The notes beneath the pieces were generated by a model, which saw only the letters and a program-made list of their open reading frames with translations, did not search any database and was not told the DNA's origin. From NCBI GenBank assembly GCA_963707135.1, contig CAVPOY010000031.1, forward strand, positions 1-64,000: a DNA stretch of 64,000 bases, written 5' to 3'. The stretch is from JBGSTR01 sp963707135. Lineage in GTDB: Bacteria; Pseudomonadota; Gammaproteobacteria; Chromatiales; Chromatiaceae. Below, one piece after another: positions 8,846 to 16,549 of the stretch (the stretch's first letter is position 1; each line of letters starts with the position of its first letter). The translations under genes and the position numbers were made by a program.

Positions 8846-9544
8846 ATGCTGACGCACCACCACAGCGAACGACACCGCACGGACCGCCTCGGCTGGCTTC
8901 GCGCGGCCGTGTTGGGTGCCAATGACGGCATCGTCTCCACCGCGAGTCTGGTGCTCGGTGTCGCAGCCGCCCAGGCGAGCCAGAACGAGGTGCTGGTCGC
9001 CGGCATCGCGGGACTGGTCGCCGGCGCCATGTCGATGGCGGCCGGGGAGTACGTGTCGGTCCAATCGCAGGCGGACAGCGAGCAGGCCGACCTCGAGCGC
9101 GAGCGGGCGGAGCTCGGGGCCGACGCGGAGGGTGAACGCCGCGAGCTGACCGCGATCTATGTCGGTCGCGGCCTGGATCCGGCGCTCGCGAGACAGGTCG
9201 CCGATCAGTTGATGGCCCACGACGCCCTGGGCGCCCATGCCCGTGATGAGCTCGGCATCTCTGACACGCTCGCGGCGCGGCCGATTCAGGCGGCCTTTGC
9301 CTCCGCACTCAGCTTCGCCGTCGGCGCGGCCCTTCCACTCCTCACCGTGGCAGTGTCCCCCGAGTCGAGTCTCATCCCCGTCGTTGCGGCAACCTCGCTC
9401 CTGTTCCTCGCGCTCCTGGGGGCGCTGGCCGCGCGGGCCGGTGGGGCCCGAGTCACGGTCGGCGCCGTGCGCGTGACGTTCTGGGGCGCGCTGGCGATGG
9501 CGGCGACGGCGGGTGTCGGCGCCTTGTTCGGGGGCGTCGTCTGA
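8846..9544 (+). CDS. VIT1/CCC1 family membrane transporter
   Basis: Protein of 232 residues. The N-terminus has RAAVLGANDGIVSTASLVLG, the diagnostic first helix of the VIT1/CCC1 family, then GLVAGAMSMAAGEYVSV in helix 2, an acidic cytosolic segment (about 75-125) rich in Glu and Asp that binds metal in the family, and three further helices. Family members move Fe(II) or Mn(II) out of the cytosol. The gene stands alone between a repeat cluster and the convergent acvB-like gene. Confidence 0.92.
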   Translation: MLTHHHSERHRTDRLGWLRAAVLGANDGIVSTASLVLGVAAAQASQNEVLVAGIAGLVAGAMSMAAGEYVSVQSQADSEQADLERERAELGADAEGERRELTAIYVGRGLDPALARQVADQLMAHDALGAHARDELGISDTLAARPIQAAFASALSFAVGAALPLLTVAVSPESSLIPVVAATSLLFLALLGALAARAGGARVTVGAVRVTFWGALAMAATAGVGALFGGVV

Positions 9545-9605
9545 TTCTCGACTGGGTTTCCCCCGCCGACACGGCCCATTCCTGTTCGGGCCTGCTGCGG
9601 CTGGG

Positions 9606-11165
9606 CTAAGGCGGCGTGCCCGGGCTGGCGGCGGATGCGCCGGGGCCAGCCGCCGCCGCGAGGATCAACTCGGCGATGCCGGCGTAGTCCTCTCCGAAAT
9701 GGTGATCGCCGGGGACCTTCCTGACCTCCACCCCCAGGCCGGTGAGCTCGGGGCACAGGCTCGAGTCGTCGTCCTCGCCGTAGACGCACAGACGCCGGGT
9801 CCAGTCGAGCGCTTGCATCTGGGGCAGCACCGGGCGGGCGTCCGCCCCCCGCCCGACATGGAGCCAGTCGCTCAGGTGGAACTGAAACATGGCGGTCCGG
9901 CCCAGGCTGAGTGTGGCGGCGAGCCCCACCCGGGGGCGCAGGTCGTCCGGCAGGCCGTTGGCCAGGAAGGGCAGCACTTCTGCACCGAAGGAGAAACCGA
10001 TCAGGATGACCCGCTCCTTGTGCCAGGCGCCCAGGTAGTGGCGGATGATCCGGACCAGGTCGCCGGCCGCCTCGGCGGGTGAGCGGGCCTTCCAGTAATA
10101 CCCAAGCGAATCCCAACCGACGGTGCTGATCCCGGAGGCGGCCAGCCGTGCGCTCACCCCCCGGTCGATGGCCGCCCAGCCGCCATCGCCCGAGAGCATG
10201 ACGGCGAAGGTGGCGGGGTCCTCCTGGGGCGCGCGGACCTCCACCAGGGGCAGACCGGCGGTATCGGCCTGGGCCGACACCAACTTGACCTGGTCGGGGA
10301 TGCGCGGGTCCAGCCACTGGAAGAGCGAGGCCAGAGGGCTCAGGGTCTCACCGCTCGTCGGTGCGCGCGGCGCACCCGGGGAGCCGGTCGCCAGACGCGC
10401 ATTGCCCACCTGCCTGGCGAAGGCCGCGGTCTCGCCCTCCGGTGCCGGACCGGCCGCGTCCGCGAACAGGAACCAGGCGCTCGGGACCTGCGCGGCGGGC
10501 AGGAGCCGATCACCCTGCATCAACGCGTCGGTCAGCCCCGCGCGTCGGCACGGCGGAACGGCGACCGGCCAGCGGGGACTGAAATCCAGGGTGATCGCCG
10601 CATGAAAGCGGTGGGTCGGCGATTGCAGGAGTGCCCCATAGACCAGGGCGGCGCCCTCCCCCTCACCCAACAGGATGGGCAGGACGCCCGGGGGCAGGGT
10701 CTTCTCCCGCTGGCCGATCCACAGGGCCAGTCGCGCCAGATCCTCTCCCAGGTCCAGACACGCTGGGGATACCTCGGCCGGGCTCGGGGCCGGTTTAAGG
10801 GCCGGAGCCTGCACCTGAGCGGGAGCAGGGGTCGGGGTTTGATCGGGCGTCGGCTGGAGCCACTCGATCCCGGCGATCAGGTGCCCCTGGTTCGCCAACT
10901 CCCGTGCCCTGGCTGCGGCAGTCGGGTCCCAGCCCCGGGCGCTCGGGAGGTAAAGGACGAGCCCCTTCGGCTGGCCATCCGGATGGACCAGATGGATGGT
11001 CCACTCGGGGCTCGCGACCGTCTCCTCGGTGATCTCGGCGAGTGCCGGGGGGGCGAGCAGAAGGGCCAAGGCCAGGGTGCAGAGTAGCGCACCGACTCGT
11101 CGGATACGGGCTGCAACGGATGGCCTGAGTGTGCGCTGAATTGCGTTCATTGGCGGCTGATGCAT
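9606..11165 (-). CDS. acvB: AcvB/VirJ family serine hydrolase
   Basis: Periplasmic protein of about 519 residues. A signal peptide (VGALLCTLALALLLAPPALA) is followed by two alpha/beta-hydrolase halves joined by a Pro/Ala-rich linker near residue 110-130. The second half carries the nucleophile elbow GFSFGAEVLPF, the block VMLSGDGGWAAIDRGV and a late His in GDHHFGEDY. In characterised relatives AcvB hydrolyses lysyl-phosphatidylglycerol in the periplasm. Its neighbour 61 bp upstream on the same strand is mprF, which makes that lipid, so the two probably form one operon. An alternative ATG at 11150 would shorten it by five residues. Confidence 0.85.
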   Translation of the reverse strand: MHQPPMNAIQRTLRPSVAARIRRVGALLCTLALALLLAPPALAEITEETVASPEWTIHLVHPDGQPKGLVLYLPSARGWDPTAAARARELANQGHLIAGIEWLQPTPDQTPTPAPAQVQAPALKPAPSPAEVSPACLDLGEDLARLALWIGQREKTLPPGVLPILLGEGEGAALVYGALLQSPTHRFHAAITLDFSPRWPVAVPPCRRAGLTDALMQGDRLLPAAQVPSAWFLFADAAGPAPEGETAAFARQVGNARLATGSPGAPRAPTSGETLSPLASLFQWLDPRIPDQVKLVSAQADTAGLPLVEVRAPQEDPATFAVMLSGDGGWAAIDRGVSARLAASGISTVGWDSLGYYWKARSPAEAAGDLVRIIRHYLGAWHKERVILIGFSFGAEVLPFLANGLPDDLRPRVGLAATLSLGRTAMFQFHLSDWLHVGRGADARPVLPQMQALDWTRRLCVYGEDDDSSLCPELTGLGVEVRKVPGDHHFGEDYAGIAELILAAAAGPGASAASPGTPP

Positions 11166-11226
11166 CTTTGCGGGGCCAAGGGATGACAGGTGCGGGAGCG
11201 GTCGGTCGGGGCGATCAGGGCCCGCC

Positions 11227-13917
11227 TCAAGACTTGATGAGTATCTGACGATAGCCGCCCGCGATCAGGGCGGCGAGGTCGACCAGGAGCGTGGGCAATG
11301 GCCGGTACAGTGGATAGGCGATATAGCGGCTCTGCCAGACGGGGTGGAACTTCTCCTTGAAGCTGCGCAGCCCCTTGTAGTTGTAGAGACGGCTGCCGAA
11401 GTCGTAGGCGAGACCGGCTAGGCGCTCGTCGGGACGCGCATAGCGGGTATTGCCGACCCCGCTCAAGGGGGCCATCCCAAGGTTGAAATCGACATAACCC
11501 TCGTCGCGCGCCCACTCGATGATCCGGGCGAAGAGAAAATCCATGGTCCCGTTGGGGGCACCGGGGACTTGCCGCATCAGGTCCACGCTGACTTCCTGGC
11601 GGCCCTGGTAGGACGGAGTCAGGTTCGCGAAGGCCAGGGTCCGCTCGCCCTGACGCACCACGAACAGCGGCGACCAGGAGAGGTATCCCCGGTCGAAGCT
11701 GCCCAGCGAGAACCCCTTCTCGCCCCCGCCCCGCTCACCCAGCCAGGCGTCCGAGACGTGCTCGAGCGTCGCCCAGGTGGCATCGTCCAGGGGCGGTTGC
11801 AGGCGCTCCAGGGTTAGCCCTTCGCGGACGGCACGGTTGACGGCGGTACGCAGTGATTGGTTGCGCCGCCCGGCGAGCGTGAAGTCGGCCAGGGATACCA
11901 GGCCCATCTCCCCGGCCTTGAACAGGGCGAAGCCGGCATCGTGATAGAGGTGCAGACGCTCATGGGCGACCTCGTAGAACACCGGGTCCAGGTCGTAGCG
12001 GTCAGCCAGGTCGCGGAACTCCAGCACCGCCCGCCCGAAGTCATCCGCGGCCCCGATCGGGTCCCCCAGGGCCACCAGGCGGCCGCGGATGCGTTGGTAC
12101 TGGATCAGGCAGCGCCCGTCGGCCGCGTACAGCAGGTGCTTGTCGCCCATGAACAGCAGATGGGCGAAGGTGCCGCCGCCGTTCTTCTCCAGCCAGTCAC
12201 GCGCCCGGGTCAGGGCGGCGGCGTCGGTGGGCGGAAACTCGGGCCTGGGCATGCGGAAGAGGCCCCAGGCGAGCCAGCCCGCCAGCGCCAGCACAGCCAG
12301 CGGCAGCGAGCGCAGATAACGGGCGCCGTGGAGATGGGGCTCGGACTGGAGCCACAGATCGCCCCCCGCTAGCGCGTCTCCGTGCTGCCAGAGGCCGAGC
12401 GCGATGTAGGTCGCGACGCTCCCCACCAGGGCAAGCAGCCAGAGTACATTACGCCGGCCGAGCAGCGGATAGGAGAGCCGGTAGAAGGAGTCGCGGCGCA
12501 GCCACAGCAGACCCGCCACGGCGAGCAGGAACAGGGCCTGCCCCGGGGCCGCGCCCTTGAGCAGGCTCAGCAGCGCCCCGGCCAGGAGCAGCGGCATGGC
12601 CACGCGGTAGGCGCTGCGCACCTGCTGCGCGACCCCCCGGGAGAGGGCGATCAGCAGCACCCCCACGCCCACCGAGAGGAAGTGGGAAAGCTCCAGCGCG
12701 GGCAGGGGAAGGAGCAGCAGCACGCGCTCCACCCGTTCCTCCACGCCCGGCATGGCGGCGGAGGCCAGCAGCACCAGCCCGGTGGCAAAGGTCAGCAGCC
12801 CGAGCAGACGCAGCCCCAGGGAGGCAATGAGCTGCAAGCCCAGGCGCAGCAGACCGAGCACGGGGTTGTCCTGCCAGTGGCGGGCCAAGCGGGTGAGGAC
12901 CGGCGCCGCTGGACGGGCCAGCAATCCGCTGCCCAGATAGAGCCCGATCAGCCAGGGGACCAGGTAGTAGACCAGGCGGAAGATCAGGAGCCCGGCCGCC
13001 GCGGACTCCACCGGGACCGCGGCGCGCGACAGCATCACCAGCAGGGCGGCATCGAAGACCCCGATCCCGCCCGGGATCAGGCTCAGGATCCCCAGTGCAG
13101 CGGCAAAGGTGAAGGCGGACAGGAAGATACCGGGGCCGGTCGGGGCGCCGGCCGCGGCCAGGCAGGACCAGGCGACCCCCACCGCCAGCAGCCAGTCCAG
13201 CACCGAGATCCCGACCAGGGTCAGACCGCCCGTCAGACCCAGCCGGGTCGCGCCGCTCAGCACCCGGTGCATGACCTTGCGGCTCGCCGCCAGGACCAGA
13301 AAGACCGGCAGGTAGGCGGCGTAGGCGACCAGCACGGCGCGCACCGCCCAGGGCGGTAGCGCCCCCGGCACCAGGTCGGACTCGCCCAGGACCAGCGCCA
13401 CGAGCACCAGAACCGACAGGCCCACCGGCACCGACAGCATGATGATCCCGGAGTAGATCGAGGCGGCGCGGGTCGCCACCCCGTCGCGGGTCAGCAGCAG
13501 GATGCGCACGCCCGACCCCGCCAGCCCCGACAGCCCGATCAGGTTGTTCATGGTGTTGGCCACCCAGCTGTAGCGCAGCAGACGAACCGGGGGCAGGTCC
13601 ACCTTGAGGCGGCGGCTCAGCCACCAGTCATAGAGTGACATCGAGAAGACCGCGGCCAGGGCCAGGACTTGGAGCAGCAGGAGCACCCAGAGCGGGATGC
13701 GGCGCACCACCTCCTGCAAGGCCTGGAAGTCGAAGCCCCGCAGCTCGAACCAGGCCAACAGGGCGGTGACGATCACCAGCAGCGGCGGAACCCCCCGCCG
13801 GAGCCAGCCCAGCAGCGAGACAGCGCGGCGATTGGGATCGACCGCTGCGTCCGGGCTCTCCGTGAGCGGGGTTGGGGGTTGAGTGCCTGGGGTAGGGGTC
13901 ATGGCAACTTGGGTCAC
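11227..13917 (-). CDS. mprF: Bifunctional phosphatidylglycerol lysyltransferase/flippase MprF
   Basis: Protein of 896 residues, a normal full length. The N-terminal 540 residues contain around 14 hydrophobic helices (flippase part, starting LGWLRRGVPPLLVIVTALLA). The C-terminal cytosolic domain is DUF2156, the aminoacyl-tRNA-dependent transferase: GDKHLLYAADGRCLIQYQ, RLVALGDPIGAADDFGRAV and VDLMRQVPGAPNGTMDFLF are recognisable. It adds lysine (or alanine) from tRNA to phosphatidylglycerol and flips the product, lowering surface charge and giving resistance to cationic peptides and acid. Paired with acvB. The start at 13917 is an ATG; another in-frame ATG lies five codons in. Confidence 0.95.
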   Translation of the reverse strand: MTQVAMTPTPGTQPPTPLTESPDAAVDPNRRAVSLLGWLRRGVPPLLVIVTALLAWFELRGFDFQALQEVVRRIPLWVLLLLQVLALAAVFSMSLYDWWLSRRLKVDLPPVRLLRYSWVANTMNNLIGLSGLAGSGVRILLLTRDGVATRAASIYSGIIMLSVPVGLSVLVLVALVLGESDLVPGALPPWAVRAVLVAYAAYLPVFLVLAASRKVMHRVLSGATRLGLTGGLTLVGISVLDWLLAVGVAWSCLAAAGAPTGPGIFLSAFTFAAALGILSLIPGGIGVFDAALLVMLSRAAVPVESAAAGLLIFRLVYYLVPWLIGLYLGSGLLARPAAPVLTRLARHWQDNPVLGLLRLGLQLIASLGLRLLGLLTFATGLVLLASAAMPGVEERVERVLLLLPLPALELSHFLSVGVGVLLIALSRGVAQQVRSAYRVAMPLLLAGALLSLLKGAAPGQALFLLAVAGLLWLRRDSFYRLSYPLLGRRNVLWLLALVGSVATYIALGLWQHGDALAGGDLWLQSEPHLHGARYLRSLPLAVLALAGWLAWGLFRMPRPEFPPTDAAALTRARDWLEKNGGGTFAHLLFMGDKHLLYAADGRCLIQYQRIRGRLVALGDPIGAADDFGRAVLEFRDLADRYDLDPVFYEVAHERLHLYHDAGFALFKAGEMGLVSLADFTLAGRRNQSLRTAVNRAVREGLTLERLQPPLDDATWATLEHVSDAWLGERGGGEKGFSLGSFDRGYLSWSPLFVVRQGERTLAFANLTPSYQGRQEVSVDLMRQVPGAPNGTMDFLFARIIEWARDEGYVDFNLGMAPLSGVGNTRYARPDERLAGLAYDFGSRLYNYKGLRSFKEKFHPVWQSRYIAYPLYRPLPTLLVDLAALIAGGYRQILIKS

Positions 13918-14146
13918 GGGGGCCTTGAGCGACAGACGATCACGGGAGGATCGAAAACGCCGGCGCGCATCGTCTCACCCCAACCAGGGGCTCCACAATC
14001 GTCGCCGGCGAGGGACTGAAGTGAGCGTTGCGCTGGGAAGGCCTTCCGCGGTCCGGGCGCCGGTTGCGGCATGGCGACTCCGGCGCACGTCAGGATACGC
14101 CGAGGACACGTGGCTATACTGTACATGAAAACAGTTACCGGCATGA

Positions 14147-14386
14147 TTGCACAGTCCCGCCGACATGGCCGTCGAGTCGCAGGGATGCGGACCTGCCCCG
14201 TATCGCCGCCGCCGTCCCGAGACAACCGCCCTCTACCAGGTCGTGCAGCAACACCTGGAGACCTACCTCGCGCTGGCTGGGGAACACGACTGGGACGGGC
14301 AGTGCGTGCCAGCCTACGTGGAGCGGGAATTCCGCCGCTACCTCGAATGCGGCATCCTCGCCTATGGGTCGGGTGTCACCGACTAA
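14147..14386 (+). pseudogene. IS91-type transposase, N-terminal fragment
   Basis: A 79-residue frame whose core (TTALYQVVQQHLETYLAL, then YVEREFRRYLECGILAYG) is the start of the IS91-family transposase, just before its zinc-binding domain. Homology stops after ILAYG and a stop follows at once. The matching C-terminal half is found about 500 bp downstream (14893-15596), so this is the head of a broken element. Confidence 0.75.
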
Positions 14387-14606
14387 GTACTACCTGTCAA
14401 ATAGTCCCGCCCAGATCAGCGTCGTCCGCCGCCCCCATCCGCTGCGGGGTCGCACGCTCGAGGTCTTGTCGGCGGGCAAGGCCATGCTCGTCGTGCGGCT
14501 CGCCGATGGCTCGGCGATGAAGCTCCCGCGGCACTGGACGGACGCCGACGGAGCGCGCCAATGCGGGGAACTGCAGGGTGATTCGCAATTCTGCGGCATT
14601 GTGTAG
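14364..14606 (+). CDS. Small protein, DUF5372-like
   Basis: An 80-residue frame starting at ATG 14364 inside the end of the IS91 fragment. It reads ISVVRRPHPLRGRTLEV, then MLVVRLADGSAMKLPRHWTD. This resembles the small DUF5372-type proteins found beside recombinases and transposons (Thr/Val-rich strand, HPLRG, a WTD motif). Function unknown. It overlaps the IS91 head in another frame, so it may be a passenger or remnant. The family call is from motif resemblance only. Confidence 0.5.
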   Translation: MGRVSPTKYYLSNSPAQISVVRRPHPLRGRTLEVLSAGKAMLVVRLADGSAMKLPRHWTDADGARQCGELQGDSQFCGIV

Positions 14607-14697
14607 CAAGCGCACATGACCGCGGGTGCGGCCTAGATATGATGTTATTTCGAGAAATATGCTTTAACCTTCTAGAACAAAGAGGGAAGGCTTCGGC

Positions 14698-14892
14698 GTG
14701 GCCAAAGTGGTCAGAAGGACGGGGACGCAAGTGACGGTTGAGGTCACAGTGGATCTTCAGGGCACGTTGCTGGAGATGGAAGGGGCGATCCAGGAGGCGA
14801 GCAACGCAGTGGGCCGTTGTGCCACCGAGGTGGCGCTGACGCGCTTCGACACCGACGGCAGTCCGATTCGCCTCGGGGCGATGAAGCTGAGA
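14698..14892 (+). pseudogene. ISKra4 family transposase, N-terminal fragment
   Basis: Starts at GTG 14698 behind AGAGGGAAGG. The first 65 residues (RTGTQVTVEVTVDLQGTLLE, then RFDTDGSPIRLG) match the start of ISKra4-type transposases. After GAMKL the same frame switches without a stop to the tail of an IS91 transposase, creating a chimeric 205-codon frame. Neither half is functional. Confidence 0.7.
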
Positions 14893-15596
14893 CCGCACGC
14901 GGGCGTGATCCCAAGGACTATCAGAGCCCGCCCGCCGTTCGCGCTCGAGCGTCTCGAGCTCATCGATGAGCAGCAGGTCATCTACCGGCTGCCTCGAACC
15001 CAACGGAACGGCACCACTGCGCTGTCGCTCACCCCACTGGAGCTGATCGACCATCTCGCCGCGCTGATCCCGCCGCCCAGGCGCCACCGCCATCGCTACC
15101 ACGGCGTGCTCGCCCCCAACTCGCCCCTGCGTGCAGCCGCCACCGCGTATGGGCGTGATGCGGCCGACGATCCGAGCGCCCCCGATGAGGTCCCAGCGCC
15201 CTTGGCCGCCCCGGCCCCGAACGCCCGCTCTCCGAGCCCGCTATCTCTGGGCCATGCTGCTGGCGCGGCTGTTCGAGTCCCTACCGCTGATCTGCCCCAA
15301 CCGCGGGGCGGATAGGCGCATCATCGCCTTTATCACCGATGCCGCCGCCCGTCGAGCGGATTCTCACGCACCTCGGTGAGCCTGCACATCCCCCGGCCAT
15401 CGCCCCCGCCCGCCCCGGCGCTGCGCAATCCTGCTTCGCTTGGGTACCAGCCCAAACCATCCCTGGTTTGGGCGTTCGCTGCTCCATCGCAGCTCACCCA
15501 CCCGCCTGGGACGATGCTCCCGAGCCGATGCCGGACTGGGACCTCGTCGCCCAACCGGAACCCGGCTTCGAGTTTGACCAGCGCGTCTCTTGGTAA
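14893..15596 (+). pseudogene. IS91-type transposase, C-terminal fragment, frameshifted
   Basis: The C-terminal part of an IS91 transposase in three frames: RPPFALERLELIDEQQVIYR and LELIDHLAALIPPPRRHRHR with YHGVLAPNSPLR (frame of 14698), then YLWAMLLARLFESLPLICPN and RIIAFITDAA (frame open 15131-15379), then VERILTHLGEPAHPPAIAP and DWDLVAQPEPGFEFDQ to the stop at 15596. The last part contains an in-frame insert of about 28 codons with a hairpin at 15451-15472. This is the tail belonging to the head at 14147-14386. Confidence 0.75.
15451..15472. repeat. Perfect hairpin in an insert within the IS91 remnant
   Basis: CCCAAACCA and TGGTTTGGG form a 9-bp stem around a 4-base loop. It sits in the extra segment between PAIAPAR and AWDDAPEP of the transposase tail, so it looks like a small inserted repeat unit. 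Confidence 0.6.
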
Positions 15597-15835
15597 CCGC
15601 CAACTTCTGCGATCGATGGCGCCGCCGCCCCATATCTCGGGGCTGACCGCCGCGCTGGAAAAGCGGCTCGTCCCAAGACCAGCCGACGATCGCTCTCGTA
15701 CATTCCGGGAGGCCGGAGCCCAACCTCGGTTGAGCCTTGACCGACCCTCGGGTCCTCGTTAGCCTCCTATCGCAGGCCGTCCTGGAGTCACAGGGCCACT
15801 TCGATCTCCTATCCGTCACCCGGCGTGCGCACAGT

Positions 15836-16093
15836 TTGATCCTGAAAAACCTCACGAGCTATCTGTCGCGCGAACGGCAGGCCGCGATCTTCGAGCTTGC
15901 CCAGCGCCTAGGCGCCGATAAGGATGCGGTGCGCGGCATGCTCGCCGTTCTGGAACGCAAGGGGCTGGTGCGCAAGCTGCCGGCGGGGACACTCTGTGCC
16001 GGCGGCTGCACCCAGTGCGGCCCGGAGACTGTCGAGATCTACGAATGGGTCGGTCCGCCGGGTCGACCCGAAGACGACCTTCCGACCGGATGA
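15836..16093 (+). CDS. FeoC-like winged-helix regulator
   Basis: From a TTG at 15836 the frame gives 85 residues: LILKNLTSYLSRERQAAIFE, then LAQRLGADKDAVRGMLAVLE and RKGLVRKL, the winged-helix pattern of FeoC, followed by CAGGCTQC, the small cysteine patch typical of that family. FeoC proteins accompany the FeoAB ferrous iron transporter and are thought to bind Fe or Fe-S. No feoA or feoB lies in the window, so the gene is an orphan beside transposon debris. The open frame extends up to a TTG at 15737, but that part has no FeoC similarity; the true start is uncertain. Confidence 0.6.
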   Translation: MILKNLTSYLSRERQAAIFELAQRLGADKDAVRGMLAVLERKGLVRKLPAGTLCAGGCTQCGPETVEIYEWVGPPGRPEDDLPTG

Positions 16094-16106
16094 GCGCCCC
16101 GGTCAG

Positions 16107-16376
16107 TCATTTGGGCTCACCATCCAGGTCTGACTCCCGCACGCCCATCGCCCGGGCAACGTCCGCGAGGCTGTAGGCGGGGGCCCCCGTGCCGGGATCG
16201 GTCCCCGAGGGCTCGACGCCCATCTGCTCCAGCACTTCCCTGAAGTTCTCGAGCATCATCTGCGCCGTGTCCGGATGCTCGGACAGGAACGCGAAGGCCG
16301 CGCCCCAGCGGGGATCGGTGGGATACGAGAGGACAATCAGGGCCTCTTCCAGGGACGAGAAGCTGTTTTCTGACAT
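16107..16376 (-). CDS. Hypothetical small acidic protein
   Basis: Protein of 89 residues, not recognised. It is acidic and helical in look (LEEALIVLSYPTDPRWGAAF, then ENFREVLEQMGVEPSG) with a C-terminal LADVARAMGVRESDL that could be a short helix-turn-helix. No signal peptide or membrane segment. It ends 13 bp from the convergent FeoC-like gene. Codon use is like its neighbours, which supports a real gene. Confidence 0.55.
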   Translation of the reverse strand: MSENSFSSLEEALIVLSYPTDPRWGAAFAFLSEHPDTAQMMLENFREVLEQMGVEPSGTDPGTGAPAYSLADVARAMGVRESDLDGEPK

Positions 16377-16469
16377 CGCGGCTCCTGAGTGAGATCGTCA
16401 GGCGAAACATTCATATGGCGTCAGGCCTTCGGACGGACCGGCGTCGATCTTCGCCGGTCCGACAGGCTA

Positions 16470-16498
16470 TTACAAAGCCGCACATTCGTTGTTAATAT
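16470..16498 (+). promoter_or_regulatory. Sigma70-type promoter of the cytochrome operon
   Basis: TTACAA at 16470-16475, a 17-base spacer, and TAATAT at 16493-16498, in a locally AT-rich stretch 50 bp before the first gene of the three-gene operon. Spacing and boxes are near consensus. Confidence 0.65.
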
Positions 16499-16549
16499 TT
16501 TACTTATGCTCACCGACCGAGAGGAACGCCGTCCCGGCGTCCGACCGTC

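Noticed and set aside
12382..13359. 325-residue Gln/His-rich plus-strand frame opposite mprF
   Set aside because: Low-complexity antisense of Leu-rich membrane helices (CTG/CAG), not a gene.
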